Source of the DNA: an uncultured Mycoplasmatota bacterium
GTDB lineage: Bacteria > Bacillota_I > Bacilli_A > RF39 > UBA660
Assembly (NCBI GenBank): GCA_946497145.1
Contig: CAMMJA010000007.1
Span: 1 to 42,350, forward strand
DNA length: 42,350 bases
Direction: 5' to 3'
Part shown: piece by piece, positions 1 through 8,382 of the stretch
How positions within the stretch are numbered: the first letter of the stretch is position 1
Layout: every line of letters starts with the position of its first letter
Position numbers and translations under genes: made by a program
Notes under the pieces: generated by a model
What the model was told of the DNA's origin: nothing
Database searches by the model: none
The model's input: the letters and a program-made list of their open reading frames with translations, nothing else

Positions 1-8
1 CGCTGTTG

Positions 9-1013
9 TCATACTTCGGCTCCCTTCAAGTCCTTATCTATTTTAATTTGAAAATTAGCTTCGGCACTCACGTTTCCTTCTTTGTCGATACTTCTTACTG
101 TCTTCGATTTCGTCCAAACATCATTATTGTTCACTCTATTCGTTTTACTGCAACTTTTATTGGTACAGTACGTTTCCCATATCTTCGTTTCATCGTTATA
201 AATTTGAATTCGATCAAACTCTCCATGAACATAGTTCGCAACACTAACGGTTTCTTTTACATCTTGATTCGTCCAAGTATGAGATGTATAACGATCACTA
301 CAACTACTCGTCGTACATTTTGTTAATGTTACATTTGGCGCCTTGTTTTGATAAATAATCAAATCGCTCGTTGCCATCAATTTCTTTCCATTGATCTCAT
401 AAACATATTGTACTTGATCTTTCCTCGTACCAAGTACACTCGTATCTACAGTAGAAACTGACTCGTACAATGCCGTCACTTTTCCTACTTCTTGTCCTCT
501 TGCCATTAGAATAGCAGGTTCCAATTTATCTACGTCAATTTCTTTTTTATAATATGAATATACGCTATCTGGAGCATCCAACGTATAAATGTTATCATTT
601 GCACTTGGATCATAAGATTCATCGCAATATGCTGCATCACTCTTATAATTACTACATACCAAACAGGTAGTATATTCATATTCGCCTTCCGATTGTTTCA
701 ACGCCCGAACAAAACCACTACATGTATCGTTTCCCTTATCGTCAACAACCGGCTCTTTTAAATAATTTTGTTGCTCTAACGTCTTTAAATCCACTTGGGC
801 CGTTGCCAAATTCTGCTGCGGTCTTTCACTACGATGATCTCCATAATAATCAATTCCCGATAATTGAATATTTCCCTCTAACGTTTTATAATATTGATTT
901 CTAGTTTTATCGACAATACTTCTCACCGTAGGAATAGCAATCGCCGCTAAAATGGCGATAACCGTAATAACCGCCAACATTTCTATCATAGTAAATCCAT
1001 TTCGTTTTCGCAT
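9..1013 (-). CDS. type IV prepilin-like protein with Cys-rich C-terminal extracellular region
   Basis: N-terminus MRKRNGFTMIEMLAVITVIAILAAIAIP is a classic class III prepilin leader (G^FTMIE, Glu at +5) followed by a hydrophobic helix. Confidence 0.85.
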   Translation of the reverse strand: MRKRNGFTMIEMLAVITVIAILAAIAIPTVRSIVDKTRNQYYKTLEGNIQLSGIDYYGDHRSERPQQNLATAQVDLKTLEQQNYLKEPVVDDKGNDTCSGFVRALKQSEGEYEYTTCLVCSNYKSDAAYCDESYDPSANDNIYTLDAPDSVYSYYKKEIDVDKLEPAILMARGQEVGKVTALYESVSTVDTSVLGTRKDQVQYVYEINGKKLMATSDLIIYQNKAPNVTLTKCTTSSCSDRYTSHTWTNQDVKETVSVANYVHGEFDRIQIYNDETKIWETYCTNKSCSKTNRVNNNDVWTKSKTVRSIDKEGNVSAEANFQIKIDKDLKGAEV

Positions 1014-1036
1014 ATCATCACCGTACCTATAATGTA

Positions 1037-1065
1037 ATTATACAAAAAAAACAATTCTTTGACAA
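1037..1065 (-). promoter_or_regulatory. putative sigma-A promoter for the prepilin gene (TTGTCA-N17-TATAAT)
   Basis: Minus strand TTGTCA AAGAATTGTTTTTTTTG TATAAT just upstream of the 1013 start. Confidence 0.65.
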
Positions 1066-1089
1066 ATAAAAAAGAAGCATCGCTTATTT

Positions 1090-2181
1090 CTAAGAAATTT
1101 CGATCATTCCTAAATGAAAAAACTCCAACAATTTTTGCCAAAAACTTTTTTTCTGTTCTTTTACTGATACATAGACAGGAAGCGTCTTGATGGTCTCGTC
1201 ATCCATAGTAATCTTCACAATCCCTACTTGATCATTGTTTTTATACTTTTTTAACTTTTCCAATTGGACCATAACCTTAACTGAAGACTTTTCCTCCTCT
1301 GTTAGAGGATAGGAAAAGGACTCTTTTACATACACTTTATCAGAATAAAAATTCTGATCGATAGAAAAGTTGTTTTTATCGATGATTTGATAATTTTCAT
1401 AAGTATCAAACGCATAATCATAAAGATTGATGTGAGAATTGTATTCATCGGGATCATTTAACGTAACAGCCGTTAAATCTAGTCCATTGCGACTTGCCGT
1501 TGTAACAAGCGTTCTACCAGCACTAGGCGTATAACCTGTTTTTCCACCTGTTGCATATTTATAACTCGTAAGCAACTTATTTCGATTGTACCAAAGATAC
1601 GTTTTATCTTCCCCTTTTACTACATATTTTTGTGTACCTGAAATCTTTCGATATTCTTCTAGTTTGTTGGCATAACAAGATAATATAGCCATATCTCTTG
1701 CTGTTGAATAATTTTGCGTTTCTTCATCCAATCCATGTGCATTGCGAAAAATAGTGTTTTTCATGCCAATTTCTTTGGCTTTCTGATTCATCATCTCCAC
1801 AAATTTTTCTTCGTTTCCTCCAATGTACGTTGCAATCACAACTGCTGCGTCATTTCCACTTCGCAAAAGCAACCCATAAAGCAAATCACGAAGCGACATT
1901 TTCTCATTTAATTCAATATAAATATTAGAACCATACATCTTCAAAACTTCTTCTCCAACTGTTACAATATCATCTAATTTTCCAGATTCAATTGCCAATG
2001 TTGCTGTCATGATTTTAGTAATAGATGCTATCAAACGTTTTTCATCTGGATTTTTTTCATACAATACTCTACCACTATTCAAATCCATCAATATAGCACT
2101 TTTTCCACTTACTGTTACGGCTTTAACAGAAAGAGGAAAAAAGAACAACATCATTAAAATAGCAATGGTTAATTTTCGCAT
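1090..2181 (-). CDS. D-alanyl-D-alanine carboxypeptidase (penicillin-binding protein 5/DacF family)
   Basis: SxxK (SITK), SGN (RSGNDAAV) and KTG (GGKTGYT) motifs; signal peptide; start re-assigned to 2181 because AGGTGA lies just upstream. Confidence 0.93.
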   Translation of the reverse strand: MRKLTIAILMMLFFFPLSVKAVTVSGKSAILMDLNSGRVLYEKNPDEKRLIASITKIMTATLAIESGKLDDIVTVGEEVLKMYGSNIYIELNEKMSLRDLLYGLLLRSGNDAAVVIATYIGGNEEKFVEMMNQKAKEIGMKNTIFRNAHGLDEETQNYSTARDMAILSCYANKLEEYRKISGTQKYVVKGEDKTYLWYNRNKLLTSYKYATGGKTGYTPSAGRTLVTTASRNGLDLTAVTLNDPDEYNSHINLYDYAFDTYENYQIIDKNNFSIDQNFYSDKVYVKESFSYPLTEEEKSSVKVMVQLEKLKKYKNNDQVGIVKITMDDETIKTLPVYVSVKEQKKSFWQKLLEFFHLGMIEIS

Positions 2182-2269
2182 ACAATCACCTAATTCATCG
2201 TATGACAGCAAACAAAAAATCATGAAAAAAGAGAATTTTTTTTAATAATCAAACAGTCATCCAATTGAA

Positions 2270-3747
2270 TCAAGCCCAATATGGCAAATAACTTTTATAT
2301 CTTCTAGATTCAGAATTTAACTGAAATTCTTTTATTAATTCCGCTGATACTGCCTCGCTTAATATTCTAGAAGCAATCGCAGCATTTTTCTTTTCAATGT
2401 TAAATCTTGCTCTCAAACTTTCATTGGTCATTTTTTCACCCGAAACATATTGTAAACAAGCATGTTGATAACATGCTCTTAACTTATCATCTCTATCCAT
2501 CTCATTTAACTTTTTATAGGAATATACAATAACTTTAGTTCCATTATCGTACTCTAAAAAATTAGGAGCAGGTAACTGATATAACTCTATTGATTTAATT
2601 ACTTTATCTATACCACTGCCTTTTTCCTCACAAATTTTAAATCTTCTCATAAGGCCCGCTAATTTTTCATTTCTCGATATAGGATTATGATCTATAAATC
2701 TATCAATACTGATCAAAGGTGGACCTGGGTTTGATATTTCTATTCTGTTAGAAAAAAGTTCAATTAATATACTTGTACCACCAATTGTAAAATCTTGATG
2801 AATCATCGCATTAGCAATTAACTCTCTAAGTGCAATTTCAGGATACATCTTTACTTGTGTTCGTAAGGCCAAACCAATATATTCATTCTGTGGAGTTAAA
2901 AGATCAAATTTTTTAATATTTCTTCAAAACATACTGCATAACCATTATCATAATTAATTTCTCTTATCGTGTCCAACTTATTTTTATCTTTATACTGAAT
3001 TAAGCGAATTGATTTTCTAGTAATTGACTTAAATTGATGAACATTTTTAGCAAGCAAAATTGCTCCCAAATTAGTTATTGCTAACTTACCATATATTTCT
3101 TTAATAAATCCTTCTTCCATAAAATCTTTTATAATTTTTTCTTTCGTTTCTGGAAAGGGTAATCCTAACATTTTATAATAAGTACTTATATCAAGCAAGT
3201 CCACAATATCTTGTATTTCTAACTTAGATAATGCGATTTCTTCCTCAAAAGATGTCTGATTTAACTTATTCCATAATTTTTTTTCTTTTTCTTTATAATC
3301 ACATAATTTTCTTTTTTGCTGTCCTACTCTAATATAAGCAATACTATCAAACTCAACAGGATAAAGTTTTGCTTTATCAATTTCAATGATCAAAACTCTT
3401 TTTTCATTGTAGTATATTTCATATACATTAAAATCAATTTGAGGTTTTAATTTTCGATACAACCAATTATATAATGGCTCATTTCCCTTTTTAGAATTAT
3501 TAAAATCGAAATCAGTTCCTAAAACTTCTTTATTTTCATCATCAACACCATAAATCAAATATGCATGTTCTTTATTACATAACGTTGCAGAATTAGATAA
3601 AGCAGAAATATACTCACCAATCATAAAAGGATCATCATTATTCAGTTTAAATTCGATCCATTCATTTTCTTTATTCATTTTTAACAAAGAGTTTAATAAA
3701 CTTATCAATTCCTCTTCTGAAACTTTATACTCATCTATTGCATACAT
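2270..3747 (-). pseudogene. AlbA_2 (Schlafen-like)/RecG-like putative DNA-binding regulator, split by a -1 frameshift in an A6 run
   Basis: ORFs 2896..3765 and 2270..2872 are consecutive parts of one protein. Adding one A to the A6 run near 2920-2925 gives ...EEILKKFDLLTPQNEYIGLALRTQVKMYPEIALRELIANAMIHQDF..., joining the frames. IEFK.. N-domain and ALRELIANAMIHQDF are typical of AlbA_2/HATPase-c_4 proteins. Confidence 0.75.
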
Positions 3748-3792
3748 AAAAACACTCCCCATCAAATAACAATCAAATAAGGAATCCCTTTG

Positions 3793-3822
3793 ATTATAAG
3801 GTTTTTATAGTTCCTTATTCAA
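3793..3822 (-). promoter_or_regulatory. putative promoter of the AlbA_2 gene (TTGAAT-N18-TATAAT)
   Basis: attata 3793-3798 and attcaa 3817-3822 on the plus strand; flanked by the inverted repeat aataaggaa/ttccttatt. Confidence 0.5.
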
Positions 3823-3916
3823 TTTTTTTAATTTCTCTATCAAATAAGATTATACGATAAAATGTATCAAAAATAAACATATTGTAGATTTTTTATCGTT
3901 TTTCTACTAGTAACTA

Positions 3917-3952
3917 AAAAATGTGTATCTTTTTATCAAAATACACATTTTT
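3917..3952 (-). terminator. Rho-independent terminator-like hairpin downstream of the 4008..4604 gene
   Basis: 12-bp inverted repeat AAAAATGTGTAT / ATACACATTTTT with a 12-nt loop and a T-run on the minus strand. Confidence 0.6.
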
Positions 3953-4007
3953 GGTTTTCATGTAATAATTTGTACGCTAGTTTACAATTTAACGCAAGCA
4001 TTTCTTT

Positions 4008-4604
4008 TTAAGATTGTAATTTCTCTTTTTTCGTAAAGTATTTACGAATTAATTTAATGTAGTATGCCACTACCAAAGCAAGCAGCCACAATAAGAATAA
4101 AATCATACTCATCTGCAATACCATAGTCAAATCTTGTGATTGATACATAGCAATACGAGACGAAATGTCGATTTTTTCGGTAATTACAATGATCAAAAAG
4201 ACACAGAACAAAAACTGGATGAAAGTAAAAAAGCCGGTGTTGATCTTTTTAACAATAGAAGAAAACTTTTTATGAAACGTCGTATAGACGAAAATCAAAT
4301 AAGAAAACAAAATGACAATCATATAAATAATAAACGACGGGAAATAAAGATTTAATACAAGTCGTTCGATCAAATAGTCAAGTCCAGTCAAAATACTTTC
4401 TCGATAGCCCAAAATAACGAAAGCCATCAAGCCAAGAAAAAGTACTGAAACAAAAATTTGAACGACAACATTACGGCGCTTAACATTTAAAAATTGGAAC
4501 AAAAACAAAAGTACAAAGATAATAAACAAGCCAAGATATAGTGGATTGGAAAGAAGCAACTCTCCAAATTTTATAAATTGTTCAAATAACGAAATTGGTA
4601 TCAT
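4008..4604 (-). CDS. multi-pass membrane protein of unknown function, apparently in the sortase operon
   Basis: Hydrophobic segments across 198 aa; 11 nt downstream of the sortase gene. Confidence 0.7.
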   Translation of the reverse strand: MIPISLFEQFIKFGELLLSNPLYLGLFIIFVLLFLFQFLNVKRRNVVVQIFVSVLFLGLMAFVILGYRESILTGLDYLIERLVLNLYFPSFIIYMIVILFSYLIFVYTTFHKKFSSIVKKINTGFFTFIQFLFCVFLIIVITEKIDISSRIAMYQSQDLTMVLQMSMILFLLWLLALVVAYYIKLIRKYFTKKEKLQS

Positions 4605-4615
4605 AAATCCTCCTA

Positions 4616-5290
4616 CTATAATGGCATTTGACTTTCTTGTTCCAAAATATAAACCGTCTGCTTCGTATCATCTTGATAAGTACAAGTAATGAGCGTCATC
4701 GTTGTTTTATCATAGTTTCTTCTTAACGCAACAGAACCCGTCTTTTCTACATAGTAAATATTGACGATACGATACTGATAACGCACATTATTGTATTCAA
4801 CATAAGCAGCATCTCCTACCGCCAACTTGTACAAATTGCGGAAAAAGGAAATCGCCGCACTTCCTGAATGTGCCACCAAAATGAAATTTCCTTTTTCGAC
4901 GTCTGGATAAGTAGAACTTGGTAAAGTGGTAATTGCATAATTGATATTGTTATAAGGGGAATCCTTGGCTACAAAGCCCCTTTTTAAATTAATTTGCGGA
5001 ATTTCTAGTGTTCCAATATAAGGAATCACAACAGGAGCCGGTGTTTCTTCCTGAGGCGGTTCTTCTACTGGTTCCTCTTCCAAATTTTCAACATCTGGTG
5101 GATCTTCTATTACTGTTTCCTCTTTTTGATTAATAGAAGATAATTGTAAGTTCATAGTCTCAAAGGCCTGAATTTTTTTCTCTTTAAAATAAGAAAAGGA
5201 AAGAAGGGCAATTCCAAAAATCATCAACAAAGAGCCAATAACAATAAATTTTCCTCTGCTATTTCGCTGTATTTTTTCGCGTGTTGACAT
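4616..5290 (-). CDS. sortase family transpeptidase
   Basis: ILVAHSG (catalytic His) and MTLITCTYQ (TLxTC) motifs, N-terminal TM; start MSTREKIQRN overlaps the 3' end of the adhesin gene. Confidence 0.88.
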   Translation of the reverse strand: MSTREKIQRNSRGKFIVIGSLLMIFGIALLSFSYFKEKKIQAFETMNLQLSSINQKEETVIEDPPDVENLEEEPVEEPPQEETPAPVVIPYIGTLEIPQINLKRGFVAKDSPYNNINYAITTLPSSTYPDVEKGNFILVAHSGSAAISFFRNLYKLAVGDAAYVEYNNVRYQYRIVNIYYVEKTGSVALRRNYDKTTMTLITCTYQDDTKQTVYILEQESQMPL

Positions 5291-7667
5291 AAATAAGTCC
5301 CACTCCTCCCACGATAACAATGAAGCCAAGTACATAAACCAACATTGGAATATTAGCACCTGCCTGAGGTACTTCTACAACCGGAACATTGTAAAACTTG
5401 ACGCGTTGAATTTGGCCATCCTCTAATACTTCAAAAGTAATAGATGACGTATTGCTCTCATAACCATCTGGAGAAATCGTTTCGGTAAGGGTATAAGTCC
5501 CAACAGGCAATCGTTCAATTAAGTGTTCCTCTTCTGTAGATACCCATTCGTCTACTATTTTTCCATCCTCGTCTTTAATCTGTAAAGTAGCACCCGGCAA
5601 CTCTTCTTCTGTTGCTATATCACGCTTGCTAATCATCACTTTCGTAAAATCATTCGGAACCATCAATTCAAAATTACCACCATTAATTTCAAATTCTACT
5701 GCTTCATCGTTCGTAATATACCCATCTGGCATAGAAATCTCTTTTAACGTATACGTTCCAAAAGCAAGATTAGAGATAGTATGAGAAAGATTCGTACCAC
5801 TTGTCTGCCAACGTTCTACAAAGTCAGGAGTCCCTTCTTTATTTTGAACTTCAAATGTCACTCCCGCTAAAACAGTATCGATCGTCACATTCTGACCTGT
5901 AATCAAAATTTTTGTATAATTTTGTTTCATCACAACGCGTTGAACTTTTCCGTCACTACGAACTTGGAAAGTAATTGGCGTTTTACTAATTACATAGCCA
6001 TCTGGCGCTTCAATTTCTTCTAATGTATAAGTACCAACTGGTATTTTTTCGATAACATATGGTTCCTCTTCTGTTATGATACGATACTTTTCATTTCCAT
6101 CCATATCTTTAATTACCAAAGTTGCTCCTGCGATCAACTCTTGCGTTGCAGCATCTACTTTAACAATTTCTATTTTGGTATAAGTATTTTCAAAAACGAC
6201 TTCTTGAACACTAGCAGTATCTTTTACGGTAAAAGTTTTGGCTTGTGTATCTAAAATATAGCCATCTGGTACACTAGTTTCCACAATACGATACTTCTTG
6301 CCAACTACCAATTTTTTAATATGATGTGCTGTGCCATCCGTAACCCATTCATCTACAACTGCATTTTGATCATCTAATACTTTTAGTCCTACTCCTTTTA
6401 ACATAACACCATCGGTATCTTTTTTGATGATTGCAACATCGGTCGGCTCATTTTCCATCACAATTACAACGTCCGTACTACCTGCTGTTACAGTAAAAGG
6501 CACTTCTTTACTGTTAGTCGCATAACCATCTGGTGTCTTCGTTTCTACCAAAACATAATCACCCGGTTCGATATCGTCAAAATATACGATATTGTTTTCA
6601 GAAGGAAAAGACTTGACTGCACTAGAAGAACCCTTCTTTCTTATTTCCAAGGTTGCTCCTGCTACATACTTTCCAGTGTCTGCATCTTTCTTCGCAAATC
6701 CTACTCTTGTTTGTTCGATTTCTAAAGTCAATTGATTACTCGTTTGACTGGTTGTTTTATCATAGAAAATAGCAGGCGCAGCCGGTTGAATATTACCTCC
6801 TGCTGGTGGCGTATAACGATAGGTAACCTGTTGGACAAAATTTCCTGTCACCTTAACTGTTACAGACAAATTGGAAGCGTCGACGCTAGATTGTGGTACG
6901 CGAACCCGAAATTTTTCATTGATCGAAAACGTATTGTTATTCTTTCTGTTTCCACTTTCATCAACAACATAAGTTCCACTAGGTCCATCTACAGATACTT
7001 GATATTGTGAGATATTTCCTGACTTGGTAACCGTAATCAAATCTGATTGAAAATAGTCACTTTGATGTATTAACTCTTGGTTTCCTATTTGAATAGAAAG
7101 AGAATTATTCACTTTTTGATTGTTGGCTTCTAACCCAATATTTAATAGATTTGTTACAGTAGAAGCATAAGAACTATTTGGAATATGTGTCTGTTTCATA
7201 TTCGCACTAAGATCGCCTGTTTCACTATCACTAATACCGTTGATTCGATCTTGAAACCACCACAAAGCAACTTGAGTTAAGTAATAATCAATCTTATCAT
7301 CGCCCGTAAAACTTTTCTGCGGCCAACCATTTTGCATAATTGCCGTATACCCAGCAGATAGTTCTCCTGCCTTTGTCATCGTCACACCACCGATTGGTTG
7401 TGTGGCTACACCGCCTGATCGGGCTTGTAGACAATATGCTGGTGTCGTATAGTTTTCATCATAAAAATTTTGAGCAAAATAGGTATACCCAATATAGGTA
7501 TTTTCATTATTAAATGAATGTCCTACAAACGTATCAGGAGCCGAACTTTCTGGCGCTGCCATCGAGGTAGTTTTCCAACCTATCAACAAAATAGAAGTCA
7601 AAATAACGGCTACCAAAGCCACGTTGATCGCAATTGTCTTGCGATAATTGGTTTTTATTTTTTTCAT
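5259..7667 (-). CDS. cell-wall-anchored adhesin: N-terminal thioester domain, five Cna_B/SpaA-like repeats, C-terminal sorting signal (VPQAG + TM + RK tail)
   Basis: TPAYCLQ and TQVALWWFQ thioester-domain motifs; five repeats each ending ..E...PDGY; C-term VPQAGANIPMLVYVLGFIVIVGGVGLIYVNTRKNTAK. Confidence 0.88.
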   Translation of the reverse strand: MKKIKTNYRKTIAINVALVAVILTSILLIGWKTTSMAAPESSAPDTFVGHSFNNENTYIGYTYFAQNFYDENYTTPAYCLQARSGGVATQPIGGVTMTKAGELSAGYTAIMQNGWPQKSFTGDDKIDYYLTQVALWWFQDRINGISDSETGDLSANMKQTHIPNSSYASTVTNLLNIGLEANNQKVNNSLSIQIGNQELIHQSDYFQSDLITVTKSGNISQYQVSVDGPSGTYVVDESGNRKNNNTFSINEKFRVRVPQSSVDASNLSVTVKVTGNFVQQVTYRYTPPAGGNIQPAAPAIFYDKTTSQTSNQLTLEIEQTRVGFAKKDADTGKYVAGATLEIRKKGSSSAVKSFPSENNIVYFDDIEPGDYVLVETKTPDGYATNSKEVPFTVTAGSTDVVIVMENEPTDVAIIKKDTDGVMLKGVGLKVLDDQNAVVDEWVTDGTAHHIKKLVVGKKYRIVETSVPDGYILDTQAKTFTVKDTASVQEVVFENTYTKIEIVKVDAATQELIAGATLVIKDMDGNEKYRIITEEEPYVIEKIPVGTYTLEEIEAPDGYVISKTPITFQVRSDGKVQRVVMKQNYTKILITGQNVTIDTVLAGVTFEVQNKEGTPDFVERWQTSGTNLSHTISNLAFGTYTLKEISMPDGYITNDEAVEFEINGGNFELMVPNDFTKVMISKRDIATEEELPGATLQIKDEDGKIVDEWVSTEEEHLIERLPVGTYTLTETISPDGYESNTSSITFEVLEDGQIQRVKFYNVPVVEVPQAGANIPMLVYVLGFIVIVGGVGLIYVNTRKNTAK

Positions 7668-7690
7668 CTTCTCGCCTACCTTATAATATC

Positions 7691-7719
7691 ATTATAACTG
7701 TTTCACATCATATTTTCAA
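7691..7719 (-). promoter_or_regulatory. putative promoter of adhesin-sortase operon (TTGAAA-N17-TATAAT)
   Basis: Minus strand TTGAAA ATATGATGTGAAACAGT TATAAT. Confidence 0.65.
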
Positions 7720-7729
7720 CCGAAAAATA

Positions 7730-7751
7730 AAAACGCAAACTCTTGCGTTTT
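7730..7751 (-). terminator. intrinsic terminator overlapping the stop codon of the lipoprotein gene
   Basis: AAAACGCAA-actc-TTGCGTTTT inverted repeat with T-rich 3' side on the minus strand. Confidence 0.75.
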
Positions 7752-8307
7752 AATAATTATAAAGCCCATGAATCTTAAGTCGATCTACTTCTGAAACATC
7801 GTCCAAAACCCATTTTTTATCTTTTTTTGTAAGTGTCATCGTCAAAGTATGTTTTACTTTATCTTTGACATCTTTCAACTGTTCAATCTTGTAGTCCATA
7901 AATTTTTCCTGATCAATGTTATTACTTTGTTCTTCCCCTTCCACCTCTTCTAAAAATTCATCTTTGTTTTCTTCTAAATGTTTTTCTGCTTCATCGATTG
8001 CCATTTGATAATCGTATACTTCAATTTCTACTTCCACGGTAGCACTATCTCCATTGACAGTCTCATCTTTAATTTTGTAAGAAAGATTCTGATATTGTTT
8101 TTTCATTAAATCTTTATATGCTTCTTTTTGATCATCTGTCATCGTATCTTCTTTTTCAATAATATCGTCTAGTTGCTTCAACACTTCACTATCCATCGTT
8201 TGATACTTACCTAAAAATTCTTCCACCCGTTTGGTTGGAGTATTCATCATATCGGTACATCCAGTAAAAAATAAAATTCCCAAAATCGCAATTAATACTT
8301 TTTTCAT
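7750..8307 (-). CDS. putative lipoprotein of unknown function
   Basis: Signal peptide with lipobox FFTGC. Confidence 0.8.
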   Translation of the reverse strand: MKKVLIAILGILFFTGCTDMMNTPTKRVEEFLGKYQTMDSEVLKQLDDIIEKEDTMTDDQKEAYKDLMKKQYQNLSYKIKDETVNGDSATVEVEIEVYDYQMAIDEAEKHLEENKDEFLEEVEGEEQSNNIDQEKFMDYKIEQLKDVKDKVKHTLTMTLTKKDKKWVLDDVSEVDRLKIHGLYNY

Positions 8308-8358
8308 ATTTTTCCTCCTCAGTTATAGCATGATAAAAAAATTTTAAAATATACAAAA

Positions 8359-8382
8359 AAGATTAGAATTTCTTCTAATCTT
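8359..8382 (-). terminator. intrinsic terminator overlapping the asnS stop codon
   Basis: AAGATTAGAA-tttc-TTCTAATCTT inverted repeat followed by T-run on the minus strand. Confidence 0.75.

Noticed and set aside
6-326. Plus-strand ORFs across the window (e.g. 6..326, 722..904, 6732..7010, 19561..19929, 23383..23835, 25175..25492, 40931..41176)
   Set aside because: All lie antisense to well-supported minus-strand genes, lack recognisable domains, and have low-complexity translations typical of antisense AT-rich coding DNA
2270-3747. Two independent AlbA_2-region genes
   Set aside because: One inserted A fuses them into a continuous, family-consistent protein; treated as a single frameshifted gene
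6732-7010. Alternative recoding of UGA (Mollicutes code 4)
   Set aside because: UGA terminates supported ORFs (e.g. the prepilin ends KGAEV-TGA) and long ORFs do not require UGA read-through
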